Source: Variovorax sp. IB41 (lineage in GTDB: Bacteria; Pseudomonadota; Gammaproteobacteria; Burkholderiales; Burkholderiaceae_C). From it: a DNA stretch of 64,000 bases. The stretch spans positions 1 to 64,000 of the forward strand of contig NZ_JAEFCB010000027.1 in NCBI RefSeq assembly GCF_016405905.1, written 5' to 3'. The first letter of the stretch is position 1. Each line of letters opens with the position of its first letter. The notes below the pieces were generated by a model that was not told the origin of the DNA, did not search any database, and saw nothing but the letters and a program-made list of their open reading frames with translations. This document shows, piece after piece, positions 9,922 to 20,094 of the stretch. A program made the position numbers and the translations under genes.

Positions 9922-12900
9922 TGCTGCGTTCCATCTTCCGTTTCCTCATCGGCCGCGACCTGTGGATTTTTCTCGGCCTGCTGGCCGTGGCGTTCCTGAT
10001 CTGGGTCATCGGCCCCGTCATCGCGGTGGGCCGCTACCGGCCGCTGGAGAGCGAGTTCGTCCGCATCGTCGTCATCGCGCTGATGTTCGCGATCTGGATC
10101 GTGCGGCTGGTCTATCGCAAGTGGCGCGAGCGCCGCCTGAACGCACAGCTGCTCAACCAACTGCGCGTGCCTTCGAAGAAGGAGAAAGAGGCCCGGCCCG
10201 AAGACGCGCCCGAGATCAAGGAATTGCAGAGCGGCTTCACCGATGCCACCGCGATCCTGAAGAACATGCGCTTCGGGCAGGGCGCCGACGGCAAGCCCGC
10301 GAGCCGCTTCTCGGTGTTCGACCGGCAGTACCTGTACCAGCTGCCCTGGTACATCTTCATCGGCGCGCCGGGCTCGGGCAAGACCACGGCGCTGGTCAAT
10401 TCCGACCTGGACTTTCCGCTGGCCGACCAGCTGGGCAAGGCCGCGGTGCGCGGCATCGGCGGCACGCGCAACTGCGACTGGTGGTTCACCAACGAGGCGG
10501 TGCTCATCGACACCGCCGGCCGCTACACCACGCACGAGAGCAACCGCGAGACCGACGAGGGCGAGTGGAAGGGCTTTCTCGACCTGCTCAAGAAATTCCG
10601 CCCGCGCCAGCCGATCAACGGCGCGATCCTCACGATCAGCATCGCCGACCTGCCGCTGGCCGACGACGCGCAGCGCGCGCGCCACGCGATGGCATTGCGC
10701 AAGCGCCTGCTCGAATTGCGCAACGACCTGGGCATCGACTTTCCGGTGTACGTGCTGGTCACCAAGACCGATTTGCTGGCCGGCTTCAACGAGTACTTCG
10801 GCTCGCTGGGCCGCGCCGAGCGCGCGCAGGTGTGGGGCTTTACCTTCCCCATCGAGGGCAATCCGGCGGAAGCTGCGAAGGCCGACCTTCGCGAGCGCTT
10901 CCACCAGGAATACAAGCTCCTGCACCAGCGCCTGGACGAGCGCCTGCCCGAGCTCATGGCGGCCGAGCCCGACCCGATGCGCCGCGCTCAGGCCTACCTG
11001 CTGCCCCAGCAGTTCGCGAGCTTCGAGGACATCCTGGGCACCTTCCTGGCCGACGTGTTCAACCCCTCGAAGTTCGAGGCCGCCTCGATGCTGCGGGGCG
11101 TCTACTTCACCAGCGGCACGCAGGAGGGCACGGCCTTCGACCGCGTGATGGGCGCGATCAAGCGCTACCTGCAAGTGAACGCGCCGCCCGCGCCGCCGCC
11201 GGGTCCGGGCAAGAGCTACTTCCTGAAGGAACTGCTGCAGCAGGTGATCTTCCGCGACGCGGGCGTGGCCGGCACCAACCTGCGCTGGTACCGGCGCCGC
11301 CGCGCCATCGACATCGCTGGCTACAGCCTCATCGGCGTGCTGCTGGTGGTGCTGCTGGGCGCCTGCGTGAACAGCTGGCGCAACAACAAGGACTACGTGG
11401 CCGAGGTCGACAACAACGCCAAGGCCTTCAACAAGGCCGCGGCGCGCGGCGAGTTGCCGACGGTGGTCGATGCGAGCGGCGACCTCGCGAGTTCGCTGCT
11501 GATCCTGGACCGCCTGCGCGACCTGCCCAAGTCGGGCCAGTTCGACATCGGCGATCCGCCCGTCTCGCACCGCTTCGGCCTCTACCAGGGCGAGAAGCTG
11601 CAGGCCGCGACCGACGGCGTCTACCAGCGCGCGCTGGAGAGCGTGCTGCTGCCGCAGGCGGCGCAGCGCATCGAGCAGTCGCTGCGCGATGCCGCGAAGA
11701 TCGATGCCGAGTACAGCTACGAGGCGCTCAAGGCCTACCTCATGCTGTACGACGCCGAGCGCTACGACGCCGACTTTTTGCAGGCGTGGCTCCTGACCGA
11801 CGTGGACCGCAAGATCGGCGCCTCGCTCACGCGCGAGCAGCGCACCAACCTCGAATCGCACCTGAAGGCGCTGTTCGCGGGTCGCGTGGTGGCCTCGCCC
11901 TTCGCCAAGGACGACAAGCTCATCACCCAGACGCGCGAGCGCCTGGCCGGCGTGCCGCTCGCGCAGCGCTCGTATGCGCGGCTGCGCCGCATCCTCCTGC
12001 AGACCAGCCCGCCCAATGCCTTCACCATCGCCGAGATGGCGGGGGCCGAGTCGGCGCTGGTGATCCGGCGCGCGAGCGGCAAGCCGTTGACCGACGGCAT
12101 CCCCACGCTCTTCACCTACCGCGGCTACTGGGACATCTTCGACAAGCGCATGGCCGAGACCACGCTCTCGCTGGAGCAGGAAGACCGCTGGGTGCTGCAG
12201 ATCCGCGCGCCGGGCATCACCGACGTCACCTCGCGCGAGCTCCTGCTGCGCGAGGTGCGGCGGCTCTACCTCACCGACTACATCCGCGTGTGGGACGAGT
12301 ACCTGGCCGACGTGCGGCTGGCCGAGAGCAAGTCGCTCCTGCAGAGCATCCAGATGACGCGCGTGCTCTCCACCGGCGAGTCGCCGATGTCGCGGCTCAT
12401 CCGCGGCGCCGCGCGCGAGACCGACCTGCTGCGAAACCACGACGAGGCCGCGCGCAGCCTGCTGGACCAGGCGCAGAACCGCGTGGCCAGCACGCGCGAG
12501 CGCATCGAGCAGCTCATCGGCCAGCCCGACGGCAGCCAGCGCCGCAACGCCGCGCCCGACCGCCCCGAGTCGCTGGTGGACAACCACTTCGAGCCGCTGC
12601 GCCGCATGGTGACCGCGCCCAAGGCCGGCGGGCAGACGCCGCTGGATGCGACGGCCGCGCTCATCAACGAGCTCTACACCTTCCTCACCGCCACCGACAC
12701 CGCGCTGCGCAGCGGCAACATTCCCCCGTCGAGCGATGCGGTCACCAAGGTGCAGGCCGAGGCGGGCCGGCTGCCGGTGCCGTTCCAGGGGATGCTCAAT
12801 GACCTGTCGGCCACCGCGTCGTCCAAGGCCGCGGCGGTGACGCGGCAGAACATCGGCCAGAACGCGGCGGCGACCATCGGGCAGTTCTGCAACCAGGCCA

Positions 12901-13556
12901 TTGCGGGGCGCTACCCGTTCACGCGCGGCTCGCCGCGCGACGTGGCGGCCGGCGATTTCGCGCAGCTCTTCGCGCCGGGCGGGATGATGGACGACTTCTT
13001 CCAGAAGAACCTCGCCTCGCAGGTGGACACCTCGGTGAACCCGTGGACCTTCAAGCGCGGCGTGGATGGCAGCGCGGCGGGGCGCTCGGCGTACCTGGAT
13101 TCGTTCCAGCGCGCGCAGGCGATCCGCGACGTGTTCTTCACCGGCATGGCGGGCGGGCGCACGCCCTCGTTCACCATCGACCTGCGGCCCGAGGACATGG
13201 ATGCGGCCATCACCCAGTTCACGCTCGACGTCGACGGCCAGACGGTGCGCTACGCCCACGGCCCGCAGGCGCCCAGCACCGTCAAGTGGCCGGGCCCGCG
13301 CAACAGCAACCAGGTGCGCCTTCAGGTGACCACCGCCAACGGCACGCCGGCCGGCGGCATCGTGACCGAGGGGCCGTGGGCGCTGCACCGGCTCTTCGAC
13401 AAGGCCTCGATCTCGGCGGGCGGCGCGCCCGAATCGTTCAACGCGACGTTCGACCTGCAGGGCAAGAAGGTGGTGCTGGCGGTGACGGCCAACAGCGTCT
13501 ACAACCCGCTGCGCCTGAACCAGATGAGCGGGTTCTCGTGCCCCGGGAAGTCATAG
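9921..13556 (+). CDS. tssM: T6SS membrane subunit TssM (IcmF)
   Basis: A 1211-residue IcmF/TssM, the usual length. Two membrane helices (about residues 14-60) are followed by a cytoplasmic GTPase-like domain with Walker A GAPGSGKTTALV near 148 and VLIDTAGRYTTHE. A third helix near 465-485 (SLIGVLLVVLLGACV) leads to a large periplasmic domain with the IcmF-related and C-terminal TssJ-binding beta regions. It spans the inner membrane and reaches TssJ. The ATG overlaps the tssL stop by 1 bp. Upstream in-frame codons inside tssL are shadow. Confidence 0.95.
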   Translation: MLRSIFRFLIGRDLWIFLGLLAVAFLIWVIGPVIAVGRYRPLESEFVRIVVIALMFAIWIVRLVYRKWRERRLNAQLLNQLRVPSKKEKEARPEDAPEIKELQSGFTDATAILKNMRFGQGADGKPASRFSVFDRQYLYQLPWYIFIGAPGSGKTTALVNSDLDFPLADQLGKAAVRGIGGTRNCDWWFTNEAVLIDTAGRYTTHESNRETDEGEWKGFLDLLKKFRPRQPINGAILTISIADLPLADDAQRARHAMALRKRLLELRNDLGIDFPVYVLVTKTDLLAGFNEYFGSLGRAERAQVWGFTFPIEGNPAEAAKADLRERFHQEYKLLHQRLDERLPELMAAEPDPMRRAQAYLLPQQFASFEDILGTFLADVFNPSKFEAASMLRGVYFTSGTQEGTAFDRVMGAIKRYLQVNAPPAPPPGPGKSYFLKELLQQVIFRDAGVAGTNLRWYRRRRAIDIAGYSLIGVLLVVLLGACVNSWRNNKDYVAEVDNNAKAFNKAAARGELPTVVDASGDLASSLLILDRLRDLPKSGQFDIGDPPVSHRFGLYQGEKLQAATDGVYQRALESVLLPQAAQRIEQSLRDAAKIDAEYSYEALKAYLMLYDAERYDADFLQAWLLTDVDRKIGASLTREQRTNLESHLKALFAGRVVASPFAKDDKLITQTRERLAGVPLAQRSYARLRRILLQTSPPNAFTIAEMAGAESALVIRRASGKPLTDGIPTLFTYRGYWDIFDKRMAETTLSLEQEDRWVLQIRAPGITDVTSRELLLREVRRLYLTDYIRVWDEYLADVRLAESKSLLQSIQMTRVLSTGESPMSRLIRGAARETDLLRNHDEAARSLLDQAQNRVASTRERIEQLIGQPDGSQRRNAAPDRPESLVDNHFEPLRRMVTAPKAGGQTPLDATAALINELYTFLTATDTALRSGNIPPSSDAVTKVQAEAGRLPVPFQGMLNDLSATASSKAAAVTRQNIGQNAAATIGQFCNQAIAGRYPFTRGSPRDVAAGDFAQLFAPGGMMDDFFQKNLASQVDTSVNPWTFKRGVDGSAAGRSAYLDSFQRAQAIRDVFFTGMAGGRTPSFTIDLRPEDMDAAITQFTLDVDGQTVRYAHGPQAPSTVKWPGPRNSNQVRLQVTTANGTPAGGIVTEGPWALHRLFDKASISAGGAPESFNATFDLQGKKVVLAVTANSVYNPLRLNQMSGFSCPGKS

Positions 13557-13559
13557 GCC

Positions 13560-14273
13560 ATGAACAGCAGCATTCCCCCGCAGGCCTGGGTGCCCGTCGA
13601 CGAGCAGATCGGCTGGTACGGCAAGCTGCCCGCCGCCGGCGACTTTCTCTACCGCCGCATGCCGCGCGAGCTGCAGGCCTGGTGGGACCGCTGGATGCAG
13701 AACGGCCTGGGCAGCTTCAAGCGCTGGCCCGACGCGATGACGCGCCACTACGCGGTCGCGCCGGTCTGGAACTTCGCCATTCCCGCGACGCACGGCGTGG
13801 ACGCGGTGCAGTTCGGCTGCATCGCGCCCAGCTGCGACCGCGTGGGCCGCTACTACCCCGTGTGCGTGACCTTGCAGGTGTCGGCATCGAACTACCGCCC
13901 CGCCGTGCTCGAAGGCTCGGCCGCCTGGTACTGGCAGTGCGGCAGCGCCTTGCTGCAGGCCATTCGCCACGGCGTGGCGCCCGACCAGTTCGACGGCCAG
14001 ATCCTGGCCGCCGCGCGCGAGGGCTTTCGCACGGCCAGCGGCGGCTCGGACGACATCCTCTCGATCCTGGGGCCTACAGCCGCTGGCGCGGCCGCCCAAC
14101 AGCGCCTGGGCTGGCCCGAGCTTCCACTGTGCTTCGACCCCTTCGGCAGCACCAGCTACTGGTGGACCAACCAGGCCGACGGGTCACCGTTGCGGACCGC
14201 GGCCCATGGCGGCGGCCTCAACACACCGCTGTTCTCGAAATTGTTTTCGCAGGGGCACGTGCCATGGGCATGA
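13560..14273 (+). CDS. tagF: T6SS-associated protein TagF
   Basis: A 237-residue TagF (ImpM family), recognised by IGWYGKLPAAGDFLYRRMP at residues 18-36, WWDRWMQNGL and the longin-like core with RYYPVCVTLQV. In Pseudomonas aeruginosa TagF represses T6SS post-translationally by acting on the Fha protein, independently of the phosphorylation pathway. It starts 3 bp after the tssM stop (GGGAAG at a fitting distance) and ends 31 bp before the kinase start. There is no signal peptide. Confidence 0.92.
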   Translation: MNSSIPPQAWVPVDEQIGWYGKLPAAGDFLYRRMPRELQAWWDRWMQNGLGSFKRWPDAMTRHYAVAPVWNFAIPATHGVDAVQFGCIAPSCDRVGRYYPVCVTLQVSASNYRPAVLEGSAAWYWQCGSALLQAIRHGVAPDQFDGQILAAAREGFRTASGGSDDILSILGPTAAGAAAQQRLGWPELPLCFDPFGSTSYWWTNQADGSPLRTAAHGGGLNTPLFSKLFSQGHVPWA

Positions 14274-14304
14274 AAAACCAGCTCCCTGCGGCAGGAGGAG
14301 ATGC

Positions 14305-16383
14305 ATGACGACGCACGGCACTGGCAACGGCGGCGGCGCAAGTGCGCCGTCCGATGCACAGGACACATCGGAGAAACCGCACCCGCTGGGCACGGGCCAC
14401 CGGCTGGACGAGTTCGAGCTGCTGGAGGTGATCGGCGAAGGGGGCTTCGGCATCGTCTACCGCGCCTACGACCACTCGCTGCAGCGCGAGGTCGCGATCA
14501 AGGAGTACATGCCCGCCATGCTCGCGCGCCGCGTGGGCGACAACAGCGTGCACGTGCGCTCCGAGCGCCTCACGGCCACCTTCCAGGCCGGCCTTCGCAG
14601 CTTCATCAACGAGGCGCGCACGCTCGCGCAGTTCAGCCACCCGGCGCTGGTGCGGGTGCACCGGTTCTGGGAATCGAACTCCACCGCCTACATGGCGATC
14701 CAGCTCTACAAGGGCCGCACGCTGCGGCGCCTGGCCGACGACGAGCCCGCGAAGATCACCGAGCCGTGGCTATTGAACATGCTCGGCCCGCTGCTCGGCG
14801 CGCTCGAGACGCTGCACCGCAACCAGTGCTTTCACCGCGACATCGCGCCCGACAACATCTTCGTCCAGCACGATGACCTGCCGGTGCTGCTGGATTTCGG
14901 CGCGGCGCGCAAATCGATCGCCGACCTGGTCGACGAAGTGGCGGTGATGGTGAAGTCGGGCTACTCGCCCATCGAGCAGTACGCCGACGACAACACGCTG
15001 CTGCAGGGCGCATGGACCGACATGTATGCGCTGGGCGCCGTGCTGTACCGCGCGGTCACCGGCCACCCGCCGCCCTCGGCCGTGGTGCGCAGCGTGCAGG
15101 ACGCGTACGTGCCGCTCGCCTCCATGGGCCGCGCCGACCTGAGCCCGGGCTTCTGCGCCGCGGTGGACCACACGCTGGCCGTGCACAGCAAGGACCGCAC
15201 GCAGACCGTGGCCGCGTTCGCGGCCGAGCTGGGGCTGGTGAAGCTGGGCGACATCTACGTGAACGCGATGGCGGCGCCGACGGTGATCATTCCGTCCGCG
15301 CCGGTGGCGGCCACGCCGCCTCCGCCGCCGCTGTCATCGGTGTCGGCGCCGGCGCCGCTCGAAACGGCCGCCTTCGCTGCGCCACCCGCGGCAGTGGCAA
15401 AGCCGGTGAAGGCCGCCAAGGCGCCCGCATCGCCGAAGGGCGATGGCCCGCGCAAGCCCGGCCCCAAGCCCGTCGCGGGCGCGAAGTCGTCGGCCTTGCC
15501 GCGCTGGGGCGTGGTCGGCGTCCTGCTGGTCGCGCTGGTGTCCGTGGGCTGGTGGATCGGCCTGCGCATGACCTCGGACAAGCCCGACACGACGACGGCG
15601 ATGGCACCCGTGCCGCCGCCTTCGGCGCCGATGTCCGACCCCAGCGCGCCGCCGGCCGCGATGCCGCAGCCGGGCACGAGCGCCGCGCCCGGCGCATCGT
15701 CGGGGACAACGCCCGGCGCAACGCCAGGCACAACGCCTGCGATCGCCGATGGCACGCCCACCGGTGTGGCCACGGTCATCGCCGGTGGCGCCACGCCGCC
15801 CGCATCGCCTGCCAGTGCACCGGCGGCAGGGGCGCCGATGGCTCCGCCGCCCGAGAGCACGCCCGCCGCCGCGCCGCCGCTCGAACCCCCAATGGCCGTG
15901 GCCACGCCCACCGTGCCGCCCGAAGCCGCCCAGGCCACCAGCGAGGTCGAGGACTGGAACCTCGCGCAGGCCGAGAACTCGCGCGAAGGCTACGAGGCGT
16001 ACCTGCGCCGCTACCGGCGCGGCCCGCACGCCCGGGAAGCGCGCAACGCCATCGCCGAGCTGAACCGGCTGTCGCCGACGATGCCCGCGCCGCCCACCTC
16101 GGCGGCTTCGACGAACAACGTGCCGACCGTGGTGGCGGGCAGCGCATCGCCGACTGCTTCGGCCTCACCGGGCATGGGCCGCGTGCAGTTCAACATCCGG
16201 CCGTGGGGCCAGGTGCTGGTCGACGGCGCGGACCGCGGAGTGAGCCCGCCGCTCAAATCGCTGTCGCTGCGGCCGGGGATCTACAACATCGAGGTGCGCA
16301 ATGGCGACCTGGAGCCGTACCGGCAGCGGGTGACGGTGCAGGACAGCCGGTCGGCGCCTGTGGTGGCGCACGAATTCAAGTAG
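14305..16383 (+). CDS. T6SS Ser/Thr protein kinase with PEGA domain (PpkA-like)
   Basis: A 692-residue membrane-bound kinase. The kinase domain spans about residues 32-300: GEGGFG loop, AIKEY lysine, HRDIAPDN catalytic loop near 178, LDFGAARKS. A Pro/Ala linker, one membrane helix (about 400-421, VVGVLLVALVSVGWW) and a second Ala/Pro/Thr-rich stretch follow. Next are a short helical repeat (AYLRRYRRGPHAREARN) and a C-terminal PEGA domain (about 626-682). By position it is the PpkA partner of PppA and TagH, with the PEGA part in the periplasm. The start at 14305 is set by AGGAGGAG at 14293-14300. PpkA of Pseudomonas has a von Willebrand domain instead, so the sensory end differs. Confidence 0.88.
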   Translation: MTTHGTGNGGGASAPSDAQDTSEKPHPLGTGHRLDEFELLEVIGEGGFGIVYRAYDHSLQREVAIKEYMPAMLARRVGDNSVHVRSERLTATFQAGLRSFINEARTLAQFSHPALVRVHRFWESNSTAYMAIQLYKGRTLRRLADDEPAKITEPWLLNMLGPLLGALETLHRNQCFHRDIAPDNIFVQHDDLPVLLDFGAARKSIADLVDEVAVMVKSGYSPIEQYADDNTLLQGAWTDMYALGAVLYRAVTGHPPPSAVVRSVQDAYVPLASMGRADLSPGFCAAVDHTLAVHSKDRTQTVAAFAAELGLVKLGDIYVNAMAAPTVIIPSAPVAATPPPPPLSSVSAPAPLETAAFAAPPAAVAKPVKAAKAPASPKGDGPRKPGPKPVAGAKSSALPRWGVVGVLLVALVSVGWWIGLRMTSDKPDTTTAMAPVPPPSAPMSDPSAPPAAMPQPGTSAAPGASSGTTPGATPGTTPAIADGTPTGVATVIAGGATPPASPASAPAAGAPMAPPPESTPAAAPPLEPPMAVATPTVPPEAAQATSEVEDWNLAQAENSREGYEAYLRRYRRGPHAREARNAIAELNRLSPTMPAPPTSAASTNNVPTVVAGSASPTASASPGMGRVQFNIRPWGQVLVDGADRGVSPPLKSLSLRPGIYNIEVRNGDLEPYRQRVTVQDSRSAPVVAHEFK

Positions 16384-16412
16384 CTGAATTGCGGGCGGGT
16401 CGAATTTCAGTT

Positions 16413-16443
16413 CCGCCAAATGAATTGAGGTTGGCGGTTTTTT
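16413..16443 (+). terminator. Rho-independent terminator after T6SS kinase operon
   Basis: Stem CCGCCAA (16413-16419) and TTGGCGG (16431-16437) with an 11-nt loop and six T (16438-16443), located 30 bp after the kinase stop. A classical intrinsic terminator that ends the tssJKLM-tagF-kinase transcript. Confidence 0.85.
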
Positions 16444-16484
16444 GATATCGCCACGCACCGGGATCAATTGGCTCGTGCAATTGT

Positions 16485-16922
16485 TCACTGACCTTTAATT
16501 TGACTGCCGCGCGTGGTGGCTGCGCGCGAGCAGGTGGTCAATGTCGATCTCGGAAGAATCCCGAATTTGGCAAAAAAGCCTTCTTGCCCTGGAAGGACGT
16601 CGGCATAAACTGCGGTGTGGCCGTGTGAATTCAAGAGTTCGCGCATAAGGACGGACCCCAATCCTTTTCCTTGGAAATCGCGGTGAACGGCCAATTCCGC
16701 CAGCCAGGTGACGGAATAATCATCTCCAAAAGCTCTGACAACTCCCGCGACCGTCCCGGATGATCGCAAGATGGCGTGATAGCCCCTGGCGTACATCGCG
16801 TTTATTTCGCCATGGGAATAGTTGCCGCCCCATCCGATGGAGTTATAGATTTCGGCAATTCCATTGCACTCCGACGAGGATGGTGGCTCGCATATCTTCA
16901 GAATCACGTCTGTGGTTTGCAA
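16485..16922 (-). CDS. GNAT-family N-acetyltransferase
   Basis: A 145-residue GNAT acetyltransferase: LAELAVHRDFQGKGLGSVLM is the acetyl-CoA binding motif A (R/Q-x-x-G-x-G/A), followed by AVYADVLPGQEGFFAKFGI. The substrate is unknown. The start appears to be TTG at 16922, preceded by GGGAAG. Base composition is clearly more AT-rich than neighbours (codons such as AAT, ATT, TCA), and the flanks on both sides are AT-rich, which suggests recent acquisition. It is a single gene facing away from the T6SS operon and on the same strand as comM, 105 bp away. Confidence 0.82.
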   Translation of the reverse strand: MQTTDVILKICEPPSSSECNGIAEIYNSIGWGGNYSHGEINAMYARGYHAILRSSGTVAGVVRAFGDDYSVTWLAELAVHRDFQGKGLGSVLMRELLNSHGHTAVYADVLPGQEGFFAKFGILPRSTLTTCSRAATTRGSQIKGQ

Positions 16923-17027
16923 TTCGACTTCCCTGGTTTTTAGCTAATGGATAATTCGCGAAGTTAAATTGATATTTTTTGACGTCAGTTCCATTGGCAT
17001 ATCAACGAAACGCCGCGAATCTGTCGG

Positions 17028-18569
17028 TCACGCGACGGCGTGCAACCCCCTGCGGTATTGCACCGCCTCCGCCACGTGCGCGATCTGCACCGCTTCCGAT
17101 GAATCCAGGTCCGCGATCGTGCGCGCCACCTTCAGCGCGCGGTGCGTGCTGCGCGCCGACCAGCCCAGCTTGGCCGCGGCGTTGTAGATGAACTTGAGCG
17201 CCGTGGCGTCCAGTGCCGCGTGCGTGTCGATGGCGTTGCCCTGCAGGTTCTGGTTCGCGTAGCCCTGGCGCCGCATGGCGCGTTCGCGGGCCGCCACCAC
17301 GCGGCCGCGGATGCTTTCGGTCGATTCGCCCAGGGGCGAGTCGAGCAGTTGCTGCGCCGACACGGCGGGCACTTCGATGTGCAGGTCGATGCGGTCGAGC
17401 AGGGGGCCGCTGAGCTTGCCCTGGTAGCGCGAGACCTGGTCCGGCGTGCAGCGGCACGGCTTCAACGACGAACCGAGGTAGCCGCAGGGGCAGGGGTTCA
17501 TCGCTGCGATCAATTGAAAACGCGCGGGGAATTCGGCGCGGCGCGCGGCGCGAACGATGGTGATGGTGCCGGTCTCGAGCGGCTCCCGCAGCGCCTCCAA
17601 TGCGGAGCGCGCAAATTCGGGGAATTCGTCGAGAAAGAGCACGCCGTGATGCGCGCGTGAAATCTCGCCCGGCCGCGGCGGCGAGCCGCCGCCCACGAGC
17701 GCCACCGCGCTGGAGGTGTGATGCGGCGCAGACGTCGGCCGGCACATCCACCGCTCCGTCGCGAAGCGACCGCCCAGGCTGGCCACGGCGGCGCTTTCCA
17801 ATGCTTCGTCGATGCTCATTGCCGGCAGCAGGCCGGCAAAGCGTTGCGCGAGCATCGACTTGCCCGAGCCCGGCTCGCCCACCATCAGCAGGCTGTGGCC
17901 GCCGGCCGCGGCGATTTCGAGTGCGCGCTTGGCGCCGGCATGGCCCTTGACCTCTGCGAGGTCGGCGTACGGCGATGCGGCGACGTCCGGCGTGACATGG
18001 ATTCGCGCCCAGCCATCGTCGGGCGGCTCGGGGGTCGTGGCCTTGTCGTCCTCGGAAAGGAACTGCCGCACCACATCGAGCAGGTGCCTTGCGCCGTAGA
18101 CCTCGCCGCCGGGCACCAGCGCAGCTTCCTGTGCGCTCTCGATGGGCAGCACCAGCTTCGTCGCGACGCCGCGCGTGTACAGCGCGAGCGCCATGGCCAG
18201 CGCGCCGCGCACGGGCCTGAGCTCGCCTGAGAGAGACAGCTCGCCCGCGAACTCGTGTCCCGCGAGCCGCGCGCCCTGGATCTGCCCGCTCGCCGCGAGG
18301 ATGCCCAGCGCGATCGGCAGATCGAAGCGGCCGGAGTCCTTGGGCAGATCGGCCGGCGCGAGGCTCACCACGATCTTCTTGTTGTTCGGAAACTCCAGCC
18401 CCGCGTTCTGGATGGCCGAGCGCACGCGGTCGCGCGATTCCTTCACCTCGGTCTCCGCCAGCCCGACCAGCGTGAAACTGGGCAAACCGTTCGCCAGATG
18501 CACCTCGACCGTGACATCGGCCGCTTCAAGCCCAAGCAAAGCACGGCTTTGCACCAAAGACAGACTCAT
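17028..18569 (-). CDS. comM: ComM-like Mg-chelatase-family AAA+ ATPase
   Basis: A 513-residue YifB/ComM protein. The N-terminal Lon-like domain (SLVQSRALLGLEAADVTVEV to SFTLVGLAETEV) is followed by the AAA+ core with Walker A GEPGSGKSMLAQ, Walker B GVLFLDEFPEF and a Cys-rich NPCPCGYLG...CRC loop. ComM is a hexameric helicase that drives branch migration during natural transformation. The start is ATG 18569 (MSLSLVQSR, upstream GGGAGAAGA); an earlier ATG would add 25 atypical residues. Full length, so the gene looks intact. Confidence 0.93.
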   Translation of the reverse strand: MSLSLVQSRALLGLEAADVTVEVHLANGLPSFTLVGLAETEVKESRDRVRSAIQNAGLEFPNNKKIVVSLAPADLPKDSGRFDLPIALGILAASGQIQGARLAGHEFAGELSLSGELRPVRGALAMALALYTRGVATKLVLPIESAQEAALVPGGEVYGARHLLDVVRQFLSEDDKATTPEPPDDGWARIHVTPDVAASPYADLAEVKGHAGAKRALEIAAAGGHSLLMVGEPGSGKSMLAQRFAGLLPAMSIDEALESAAVASLGGRFATERWMCRPTSAPHHTSSAVALVGGGSPPRPGEISRAHHGVLFLDEFPEFARSALEALREPLETGTITIVRAARRAEFPARFQLIAAMNPCPCGYLGSSLKPCRCTPDQVSRYQGKLSGPLLDRIDLHIEVPAVSAQQLLDSPLGESTESIRGRVVAARERAMRRQGYANQNLQGNAIDTHAALDATALKFIYNAAAKLGWSARSTHRALKVARTIADLDSSEAVQIAHVAEAVQYRRGLHAVA

Positions 18570-18724
18570 TCTTCTCCCTCTCCCCAAGATGGTGCGTCCA
18601 TCTTTTTGTTGGCCCACGGCCGCGCGGCACGCTGGTGCCTGCAACCGATCGAAACATTCCTTGTAACGAATTGGCGCTCATCGGCGGGCGCCCGTTCCCT
18701 CTCGGGCGGCCGTATTCGTGCACT

Positions 18725-18741
18725 TTGGCACGCTCCCTGCT
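18725..18741 (+). promoter_or_regulatory. Sigma-54 (-24/-12) promoter of torF-glnK-amtB
   Basis: TTTGGCACGCTCCCTGC at 18724-18740 contains the invariant GG and GC separated by exactly 10 bp, and TGGCACG matches the -24 element perfectly; the -12 box CTGC differs from TTGC at one base. It lies 53 bp before the torF ATG. With glnK and amtB downstream, this is the expected RpoN/NtrC-controlled promoter. Confidence 0.85.
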
Positions 18742-18792
18742 TTGAGGGTGTTCAGGTCCCACAACACTTTCTTACTTGCGAGGAGTTTCCCG

Positions 18793-20066
<1,274 letters not shown>

Positions 20067-20094
20067 TCGAGTCTGGCCCGAAAGAACAACGACT

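Noticed and set aside
9576-13388. 1270-residue reading frame on the minus strand across tssM
   Set aside because: Arg/His/Gly-rich composition and no domain; it is the antisense shadow of the high-GC tssM gene.
18626-18639. GGCACGCTGGTGCC palindrome as an NtrC enhancer
   Set aside because: Half-sites GCAC and GTGC are separated by 4 bp, whereas NtrC sites need 7; it lies 90 bp upstream of the sigma-54 promoter, so kept only as a weak possibility.
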